Made by a program: the position numbers and the translations under genes. The notes under the pieces are model-generated. The model did not search any database, was not told the origin of the DNA, and saw nothing but the letters and a program-made list of their open reading frames with translations. From an uncultured Pelosinus sp. (lineage in GTDB: Bacteria > Bacillota > Negativicutes > UMGS1260), in assembly GCA_900550105.1 (NCBI GenBank), contig URQW01000068.1, positions 1-14,377 on the forward strand: a DNA stretch of 14,377 bases, written 5' to 3'. Shown piece by piece: positions 1 to 5,958 of this stretch. Positions within the stretch are counted from its first letter, which is position 1; every line of letters starts with the position of its first letter.

Positions 1-1397
1 CCAAAACGTCACTTACTGTAATCCTAAATGATAATGAAATGTCTATAGCCAAAAATGTCGGAGCAATGTCAGACTATCTTACGGGGCTTCGCTCGATGCC
101 GGCCTATGCTAAAGTGAAGCATGATGTAGAATCGCTTTTGCGGGCAATCCCGTCGATTGGTGATAAGGTGGCTAACACGGTGGAACGGGTGAAGGACAGT
201 GTAAAATATCTTGTCGTTCCTGGCATGTGGTTTGAAGAGCTGGGCTTTACCTATATGGGACCGATTGACGGTCATAATTTTCACTCACTTGTGGAGACTT
301 TCCAGCAAAGTAAAAAGATCAAAGGTCCTGTGCTGATTCATGTACTGACACAAAAAGGTAAAGGCTATTTACCAGCTGAAACAAGCCCTGACAAATTTCA
401 TGGCGTAGGGCCTTTTTCTGTTGCTACAGGTGAAATACAATCAAAGCCAGGGCCGAAAAGCTATACAAGTGTTTTTGGCGATACGCTGATTGAGCTAGCG
501 GAAAAAGATCCGTCCATTGTGGCAATTACGGCAGCTATGCCGGAAGGAACGGGACTTCGGAAATTCAGCAGTCGCTTTCCTACAAGGTTTTTCGATGTGG
601 GAATTGCCGAACAGCATGCTTTGACACTAGCTGGCGGTATGGCTACAGAAGGCTTGAAGCCTGTTGTGGCGCTTTATTCGACTTTTTTACAGCGTGGTTA
701 CGATCAAGTACTGCACGATCTTTGTTTGCAGAACCTGCCTGTTGTTTTGGCGATTGATCGCGCTGGCCTTGTCGGCGAAGATGGTCCAACTCACCATGGC
801 ACGTTTGATCTGTCTTTTTTGCGCCATATGCCCAATATAACGATCATGGCGCCAAAAGATGAGAATGAGCTACGGCATATGTTAAAGACCGCTTTTGAAA
901 TCAAGGGGCCTGTAGCGATCCGTTATCCTCGCGGCGCTGGTGTTGGCGCTGCCATGACCGAAGAAGTGCATAGTCTGGAAACAGCCTGTGCGGAAGAATT
1001 AAAAATAGGGACACAGGTGGCTTTTTTAACGGTAGGAACGATGGTCAAGCCTTGTCTAGAAGCAGCTGAAATCTTGGCAAAGCAGGAGATTAGCGCTTCT
1101 GTGGTGAATATGCGGTTTATTAAACCTCTTGATTATAAAGCAATTCGAAAAGCGGCGCGTGAAGTCGGCTTGATTGTTACTGTTGAAGAAAATGTTTTGT
1201 CAGGTGGCTTTGGATCAGCTGTTCTCGAGTATATCAACGAAGAGCAGTTCCAATGGACCAAGGTTTTGCGAATTGGCCTGCCTGATCAGTTCATTGAGCA
1301 TGGCGCTCGCAGTATCTTGTTGGCAAAATACGGTCTCGACAGTGAGAGCATTGCGGCTACGGTACGAGCTTATTTGGGAAAACAGGGTGTGAAGTAA
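1..1397 (+). CDS. dxs: 1-deoxy-D-xylulose-5-phosphate synthase, 5'-truncated by the window edge
   Basis: Thiamine-diphosphate enzyme that condenses pyruvate with glyceraldehyde 3-phosphate to give DXP, the first step of the cytosolic MEP isoprenoid pathway; DXP also feeds thiamine and pyridoxal synthesis. The frame is open from base 3, and its first visible residues (VILNDNEMSIAKNVG) are the conserved NDNEMSI segment that helps hold ThDP and Mg2+. The ATG at 39 is therefore internal, not a start. About 464 codons are visible against a usual 620-640, so roughly 160 N-terminal residues, including the GDGA motif, lie outside. Visible landmarks are FDVGIAEQHA (catalytic Glu at 609-611), YSTFLQRGYDQVLHD, DRAGLVGEDGPTHHG and RYPRG. 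The stop overlaps the tlyA ATG by one base. Identity is very secure; only the 5' end is missing. Confidence 0.97.
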   Translation, partial: KTSLTVILNDNEMSIAKNVGAMSDYLTGLRSMPAYAKVKHDVESLLRAIPSIGDKVANTVERVKDSVKYLVVPGMWFEELGFTYMGPIDGHNFHSLVETFQQSKKIKGPVLIHVLTQKGKGYLPAETSPDKFHGVGPFSVATGEIQSKPGPKSYTSVFGDTLIELAEKDPSIVAITAAMPEGTGLRKFSSRFPTRFFDVGIAEQHALTLAGGMATEGLKPVVALYSTFLQRGYDQVLHDLCLQNLPVVLAIDRAGLVGEDGPTHHGTFDLSFLRHMPNITIMAPKDENELRHMLKTAFEIKGPVAIRYPRGAGVGAAMTEEVHSLETACAEELKIGTQVAFLTVGTMVKPCLEAAEILAKQEISASVVNMRFIKPLDYKAIRKAAREVGLIVTVEENVLSGGFGSAVLEYINEEQFQWTKVLRIGLPDQFIEHGARSILLAKYGLDSESIAATVRAYLGKQGVK

Positions 1398-2236
1398 TGG
1401 CAAAAGAACGTCTTGATCAATTGTTAGTCAAAAAAGGTCTTGTGGCAAGCCGCGAACGAGCTCGCAGCGCGATCATGGCTGGAAAGGTTTTCGTCGCTGG
1501 ACAGAAAATTGATAAGGCCGGAACGTTAATAGCGCCGGAAGCGGCGATTGAATTAAAAGGGCATGATATTCCTTTTGTGAGCCGCGGCGGCTTAAAGTTA
1601 GCTAAGGCAGTCCAGTTTTTCTCGCTGTCGTTGGCGGGGAAAACGATGATTGATATTGGCGCTTCGACGGGCGGCTTTACGGATTGTGCATTGCAGCAAG
1701 GCGCTCGCAAGGTTTTCGCCATTGATGTAGGCTATGGTCAGCTAGCTTGGTCGCTACGGACTGACGAACGCGTGGTTAATATGGAACGGACGAATATCCG
1801 TCATGTAACGCCAGACCAGATTGGCGAATCAATTGATTTCATTTCCATTGATGTTGCTTTTATTTCACTTGATAAAGTGCTGCCTGTGGCTAAGGAGCTG
1901 CTTAGCGAAGGCGGTGAACTTGTCGCGCTAATTAAGCCTCAATTTGAAGCAGGCCGGGAGAAAGTGGGCAAGAAAGGCGTTGTGCGTGACCCGCTTGTTC
2001 ATATTGAAGTAATTGCAAAAATTATCAATTTGGCAGATCATCTAGAATTTATAATTGCCGGACTTACTTTTTCGCCCATTAAGGGACCTGAGGGCAATAT
2101 TGAATATCTGCTTTATCTAAAAAAACAGACAGATAAGCTAGTTGACGAAATGGTTTTTGATCAGAGTCGTATTGAAGGTCTTGTGGCGGAGGCTCATGGA
2201 AATCTTACGGAACGAACGGAGGAGGCGCCTTGCTGA
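1397..2236 (+). CDS. tlyA: TlyA family 2'-O-ribose rRNA methyltransferase (hemolysin A homologue)
   Basis: SAM-dependent methyltransferase of the S4-plus-FtsJ type. Known members methylate the 2'-OH of cytidines in 23S rRNA, and some also in 16S rRNA. The 279-residue protein has an N-terminal S4 RNA-binding domain (about 1-60), a linker ending in VSRGGLKL, then a Rossmann fold with the SAM loop DIGASTGGFTDC (86-97). The K-D-K-E catalytic tetrad is visible as K67, D152, K180 and E236, each two positions below the tetrad I recall for M. tuberculosis TlyA. The N-terminus is full length, as in type II enzymes, but 16S activity cannot be decided from sequence. It is translationally coupled to dxs (TAATG overlap) and overlaps nadK by 7 bp. 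'Hemolysin' is a historical name; the rRNA role is favoured. Confidence 0.95.
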   Translation: MAKERLDQLLVKKGLVASRERARSAIMAGKVFVAGQKIDKAGTLIAPEAAIELKGHDIPFVSRGGLKLAKAVQFFSLSLAGKTMIDIGASTGGFTDCALQQGARKVFAIDVGYGQLAWSLRTDERVVNMERTNIRHVTPDQIGESIDFISIDVAFISLDKVLPVAKELLSEGGELVALIKPQFEAGREKVGKKGVVRDPLVHIEVIAKIINLADHLEFIIAGLTFSPIKGPEGNIEYLLYLKKQTDKLVDEMVFDQSRIEGLVAEAHGNLTERTEEAPC

Positions 2237-3090
2237 CACTTGGTTTATTTCCTAATATAAAAAAGGCGCAGGCTGAAGCAGTTGCCGAAAGAATTGAAGC
2301 GTATCTGAAGGAACGATCGATTCGTGTTGTTGTTCCAGCTGAAGCTGGAGAAATCATGGATTTTCCTACCCTAAACTGCAGCCCCGTAGGTTTAAAGGAC
2401 GTTGACATTGTTCTGACCTTAGGCGGCGACGGAACGTTCATGAATGTTGCTAGAACGATTGCGCCGCAAAAAATACCTGTTTGTGGTGTGAATTTAGGAA
2501 AACTTGGTTTTTTAACCGAAGTAGAACTCAATGAAGTAGAAGCGGCTTTGGAGTCTTTACTATCAGGGCAATATCGCGTCGAAGAGCGACTGATGCTGCA
2601 AGCTGCGGTAGAAAATAAGTCAGGCTGCAGCCAAGCGATCGCCTTAAATGATATTGTTGTAACGAAAAGCGGCTATTCGCGGATCATTCGCTTGAACTTG
2701 TTTGTAAATGATGTCTATACGGCTACTTATCCGGCGGATGGCTTGATTATTTCTACGCCAACAGGAGCGACAGCCTATTCACTTTCCGCTGGCGGACCTT
2801 TTGTGGAGCCAAATTTAAATATTATGGTCATTACGCCGATTTGCTCTCATACGTTGTATTCCCGCTCATTAATTGTGTCAGGTGACGATGTGATTCGAAT
2901 TTCTCTGGAAGAAACAAGCGCTGATGTTGTACTTAGCGCCGATGGACAGAATTTGTTTCCGCTAGAGGGAAATTCGCAGGTAGTGATCCGTCGGGCTGAT
3001 GATCAAGCGCGCTTTATTCGCTTTCATGATAAGAGTTATTTTGATATTTTACGAAACAAGTTATGTCGAGGCGATAGTTGTGATTCGTAA
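2230..3090 (+). CDS. nadK: NAD kinase (ATP/polyphosphate-dependent)
   Basis: Phosphorylates NAD+ to NADP+ in the cytosol and is the only route to NADP. The 286-residue length is normal for the family. The hallmark GGDGT motif is at 65-69 with catalytic D67, followed by the NDIVVTK strand and the glycine-rich GLIISTPTGATAYSLSAGGP segment that binds NAD. The start is a TTG at 2230. It is chosen because a strong purine-rich ribosome site (GGAGGAGG, about 2218-2225) lies at proper spacing and because the protein then begins with the usual short beta strand (LTLGLFPN). It overlaps the tlyA stop by 7 bp, and mnmM begins inside its last codons. Together with a UUG start this suggests coupled, modest expression. 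Confidence 0.96.
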   Translation: MLTLGLFPNIKKAQAEAVAERIEAYLKERSIRVVVPAEAGEIMDFPTLNCSPVGLKDVDIVLTLGGDGTFMNVARTIAPQKIPVCGVNLGKLGFLTEVELNEVEAALESLLSGQYRVEERLMLQAAVENKSGCSQAIALNDIVVTKSGYSRIIRLNLFVNDVYTATYPADGLIISTPTGATAYSLSAGGPFVEPNLNIMVITPICSHTLYSRSLIVSGDDVIRISLEETSADVVLSADGQNLFPLEGNSQVVIRRADDQARFIRFHDKSYFDILRNKLCRGDSCDS

Positions 3091-3673
3091 TGCCGTGATG
3101 TTTGTTCAGCACATATTAAAGGAAAGAGTAGCAGCAGCTACTTGCCTCGTTGATGCGACCTGCGGCAACGGTTGGGATACCTTGTATTTAGCGCAGCATT
3201 CGCCTGATACAGCTAAAATTTATGCTTTTGATATTCAAGCGCAAGCAGTTAGTGCTACGAAGGAACGACTGATAGCAGCAGGTCTTGATCATAAGGTTAC
3301 TATTTTACTGGATAGCCATGAAAGAATTGACCAGTATGTAAGGTCTATTGATATCGCTTTGTTTAATCTTGGTTATTTGCCGAAAGGCGGTCATGAACTT
3401 ACTACCAAGGCAGCAACTACGTTACAGGCAGTAGAAAGAATTTTACCGTTGCTGCAGCCTGGCGGAATGATTGCACTTGTAGCGTATCCCGGCCATGAAG
3501 AAGGCCAAAATGAAGCAATAGCGCTAAAAGAATTTTTAAGTTCTTTGCCGCAGACAGATTATTATACCGGTATTTGGCAGATGCTGAATCAGATTCATCA
3601 ACCGCCATTACTATATTTAGTTGAAAAAACAAGGAGTGAACGTTGTGAAAGGGTTGCGACACGCGAAGATTAA
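3080..3673 (+). CDS. mnmM: MnmM/YtqB family SAM-dependent tRNA methyltransferase
   Basis: Small class I methyltransferase (about 197 residues) of the family long called 'rRNA methylase' (YtqB). Characterised Gram-positive members convert nm5s2U to mnm5s2U at tRNA wobble position 34, replacing the methylase half of MnmC. Visible signatures are the SAM loop DATCGNGWDTLYLA, the acidic strand end FDIQ, the strongly conserved FNLGYLPKGGHELTTKAATTLQA, and VAYPGHEEGQ then LNQ near the C-terminus. The frame is open from 2999, but the GTG at 3080 is preferred: GAGG at 3068-3071 lies 8 nt upstream and the protein then matches family length. It overlaps nadK by 11 bp and argR by 29 bp. Family membership is firm. 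The exact tRNA reaction is taken from characterised relatives. Confidence 0.88.
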   Translation: MIRNAVMFVQHILKERVAAATCLVDATCGNGWDTLYLAQHSPDTAKIYAFDIQAQAVSATKERLIAAGLDHKVTILLDSHERIDQYVRSIDIALFNLGYLPKGGHELTTKAATTLQAVERILPLLQPGGMIALVAYPGHEEGQNEAIALKEFLSSLPQTDYYTGIWQMLNQIHQPPLLYLVEKTRSERCERVATRED

Positions 3674-4100
3674 AGATATCGTTGACCGTCACATCATTGA
3701 AACGCAGGAGGACCTGGCGGAAGCCCTAAAACGTGATGGGATTGAAGTCACCCAGGCTACTGTGTCTCGCGACATCAAAGAATTAATGCTAATTAAAGTG
3801 CCTACAGGCGACGGCCATTATCGCTACGCCTTTCCGGCTGAACAGAATACTCCTTTTTCCCAGTCTCGCATGGCTAGGGTGTTTCAAGATTCTATTACAT
3901 CCATTGATTTTAGCGAAAACATTATTGTGCTGCGGACTATGCCTGGAACGGCTCAATCTGTCGCCTACAATATCGACTATGTTCGCTGGCCGGAAGTCCT
4001 AGGGACTGTAGCTGGCGATGATACGATTTTTGTCATTGTAAAGCCCAAAGATGCTGTCGAAAAGGTAATCGCGAAATTTGAAGCCTTTCGTCGGGGTTAG
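3645..4100 (+). CDS. argR: Arginine repressor ArgR/AhrC
   Basis: Hexameric arginine-sensing transcription factor that represses arginine synthesis genes and in many species activates catabolism. The protein is about 151 residues, normal for the family. The N-terminal winged helix-turn-helix (1-65) contains the recognition helix QATVSRDIKEL (S41, R42). The C-terminal trimerisation domain carries GTVAGDDTIFVIV, whose Asp-Asp pair binds the arginine side chain. The GTG at 3645 is chosen because AAGGAG at 3631-3636 sits 8 nt upstream; an upstream in-frame TTG at 3621 lacks such a site and would precede it. The gene begins inside the end of mnmM (29 bp overlap). In clostridia argR is commonly found between nadK and recN, so its place here reflects old linkage rather than a local arginine operon. 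Confidence 0.95.
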   Translation: MKGLRHAKIKDIVDRHIIETQEDLAEALKRDGIEVTQATVSRDIKELMLIKVPTGDGHYRYAFPAEQNTPFSQSRMARVFQDSITSIDFSENIIVLRTMPGTAQSVAYNIDYVRWPEVLGTVAGDDTIFVIVKPKDAVEKVIAKFEAFRRG

Positions 4101-4137
4101 AAGTTGCAGCACCTTGCTTAGGTAAGGGAGGAGAACC

Positions 4138-5853
4138 ATGCTAAAGTCCTTAAGTGTAACGAACTTTGCTTTGATTGAACAGGCGGTTATTGAGTTTTCT
4201 GCCGGTCTGAATGTGTTGACAGGCGAAACTGGCGCTGGAAAATCGATTTTGATCGATGCTTTTAATATTGTTCTCGGAGCGCGTGCGTCTACCGAATTTA
4301 TTCGCTATGGTACTGATTTTTTTCGTGTAGAAGCTTTATTTTTTATGGATCAATCTTTGCCAGAATTAGAAAATTTATTACAAGAACAAGGCCTTGACTG
4401 GAATGAAGGCACTTTGATTCTGACTCGACGACTTAATCAGGCAGGAAAAAATGTAATTACTTTGAATAATTCTCACATTACGCTTCAGCTTCTGAAAAAA
4501 ATTGGCGCTATTCTTGTTGATATGCATGGTCAACATGAAAATCAGGCGTTATTAAAGCCGGAAAAATATATTGAAATTCTTGATGAATCGAGTAAGGAAA
4601 TTCGTCAAGCCTTGCCGTTATATCAAGAAATCTATCAGGCATGGCAGGCAAAAAAGAAGGAAATCGCTGCAATTAAGATGCAGTCGCGGCAAAGAGAGCA
4701 GCGCTTTGATATGCTTTCTTGGCAGCTTAAAGAAATTCAGGGCGCTAAGCTTGTTGGCGGCGAGGAAGAAACGCTAGAAAAAGAAATTTCTCGGTTAGCC
4801 AATATGGAGAAGATTTCACAAGCGGCTGTTAGCGCTTACTCGTTGTTGCAGCAAGATCAAGCGAAACGGCCAGCTTTGACCCCAGCCCTGACGGAGCTGA
4901 AAAAGCACCTGGAATTTTTAAGCCGTTACGATGAAGCCTTCCAAGAGAAAAGTGCTGCCATTGCCGACATGGTTTATCAGTTAGAAGAAGTTGCTTTTAA
5001 GTTGCGCGATTACCAGGAGTCCTTTGAATTTAGCCCCAAGCGCCTTGATGAATTACAAAGCCGCATGGATTTACTTTATAAGCTGAAGAAGAAGTATGGC
5101 GCTACAGTAGACGAAGTTATAGCCTATGGCGAAAAGATTGCATCAGAGTTAGATTATATGGAAAACTTTGATGAACATATTGAAAAACTCGCTAAAGAGT
5201 TGCAAAACCTAGAGGGAAAATTAGCGCAGCAGGCTGATGGTTTACAGCAGCTACGTTTGGTCGCCGCGACAGAGCTTAGCGAAAATATAACGGAGCATTT
5301 ACAGAGTTTGAGTATGCCTGACGGACTTTTTTTAGCGGAAGTTACCGAAATGGCTGATTTTACACCTACAGGTAAAAATGAAGTTGTATTTCTCTTTTCC
5401 GCTAATCGCGGCGAAATACCGATGCCGCTCTTTAAAGTAGCTTCAGGCGGCGAACTTTCGCGGCTGGCTTTAGCCATTAAGACGGTTTCTGCGCGACGCG
5501 ATAAAGTGCCGACGATGGTTTTTGATGAAGTGGACAGTGGGATTGGCGGTCAGACCGGACAAGCTGTAGCGGAAAAAATTGCGCAGATTGCTACCTATAA
5601 ACAGGTGCTATGTATTACTCATTTGCCGCAAATTGCCGCTGTAGCGGATGAACAGTTATTTATTGAAAAAAATGTAGAACAAGACAGGACGGTTACATCG
5701 ATTCGTTTGCTTGATGAACCATCTAGAATATTAGAATTAAGTCGTATGCTCGTCGGGACGGAGCTTACCGAATCAGCCATGGATAATGCTAGGCAAATGC
5801 TGCAGCGAGCAAAACGAAAAAAGGAAAATTTACTTGCTAAAACGCAACCATAA
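4138..5853 (+). CDS. recN: DNA repair protein RecN
   Basis: SMC-like ATPase that acts early at DNA double-strand breaks, tethering ends and helping RecA-dependent recombination. The 571-residue length is typical. Walker A is GETGAGKS (29-36). The middle (about 150-400) is rich in Glu, Lys, Gln and Leu heptads forming two coiled-coil arms. The C-terminal half has the ABC signature VASGGELSRLALAIK and Walker B with FDEVDSGIGG (catalytic Glu near 464), then the switch histidine in CITHLPQIAAVAD. The start follows AAGGGAGGAG a few bases upstream of ATG 4138, and only 37 bp separate it from argR, so it is probably in the same operon. The stop codon lies in the loop of the terminator that closes the operon. 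No SOS box was noticed in the short upstream gap. Confidence 0.97.
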   Translation: MLKSLSVTNFALIEQAVIEFSAGLNVLTGETGAGKSILIDAFNIVLGARASTEFIRYGTDFFRVEALFFMDQSLPELENLLQEQGLDWNEGTLILTRRLNQAGKNVITLNNSHITLQLLKKIGAILVDMHGQHENQALLKPEKYIEILDESSKEIRQALPLYQEIYQAWQAKKKEIAAIKMQSRQREQRFDMLSWQLKEIQGAKLVGGEEETLEKEISRLANMEKISQAAVSAYSLLQQDQAKRPALTPALTELKKHLEFLSRYDEAFQEKSAAIADMVYQLEEVAFKLRDYQESFEFSPKRLDELQSRMDLLYKLKKKYGATVDEVIAYGEKIASELDYMENFDEHIEKLAKELQNLEGKLAQQADGLQQLRLVAATELSENITEHLQSLSMPDGLFLAEVTEMADFTPTGKNEVVFLFSANRGEIPMPLFKVASGGELSRLALAIKTVSARRDKVPTMVFDEVDSGIGGQTGQAVAEKIAQIATYKQVLCITHLPQIAAVADEQLFIEKNVEQDRTVTSIRLLDEPSRILELSRMLVGTELTESAMDNARQMLQRAKRKKENLLAKTQP

Positions 5854-5870
5854 TGGTTTGCGTTTTTTTT
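5839..5870 (+). terminator. Rho-independent terminator overlapping the 3' end of recN
   Basis: Stem of about 12 bp with one bulged T: AAAACGCAACCA (5839-5850) pairs with TGGTTTGCGTTTT (5854-5866), followed by more T to 5870. The 3-nt loop is exactly the recN TAA stop codon (5851-5853). It ends the dxs-recN transcript and separates it from spoIVB. Visible directly; function is inferred from the U-run hairpin rule. Confidence 0.85.
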
Positions 5871-5886
5871 ATGGCAATACCCTCCG

Positions 5887-5916
5887 GAATATTCTCAATC
5901 TTTTTCGGGCATGTTT
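5887..5916 (+). promoter_or_regulatory. Candidate sigma-G (forespore) promoter for spoIVB
   Basis: GAATA at 5887-5891 fits the sigma-G -35 consensus GHATR exactly. After an 18-nt spacer, CATGTTT at 5910-5916 fits the -10 consensus CATXHTA except for the last base. spoIVB of B. subtilis is transcribed in the forespore by sigma-F and then mainly by sigma-G, so the location is right. The implied start near 5923 leaves a leader of about 35 nt before the TTG start. The consensus elements are short, so this is a candidate only. Confidence 0.4.
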
Positions 5917-5939
5917 TAAACATGACCTTTTAAAAGATT
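5897..5939. repeat. Nested, nearly concentric inverted repeats upstream of spoIVB
   Basis: Outer perfect 8-bp arms AATCTTTT (5897-5904) and AAAAGATT (5932-5939) enclose inner perfect 7-bp arms CATGTTT (5910-5916) and AAACATG (5918-5924). The two dyad centres are one base apart. A further short palindrome, CTTTTAAAAG, lies at 5927-5936. It has no T-run and sits between the recN terminator and the spoIVB ribosome site. It could be an operator or an mRNA leader hairpin, and it overlaps the proposed sigma-G -10. Confidence 0.5.
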
Positions 5940-5958
5940 TTGTGAGGGAGGGGGGCCA

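Noticed and set aside
39..41. ATG at 39 as the start of dxs
   Set aside because: The frame is open upstream to the window edge, and the residues before and after it form the conserved NDNEMSI motif, so it is internal.
2999..3079. Upstream start for the mnmM frame inside nadK
   Set aside because: The extra 27 residues overlap nadK coding and lack family similarity; GTG 3080 has a well-spaced GAGG.
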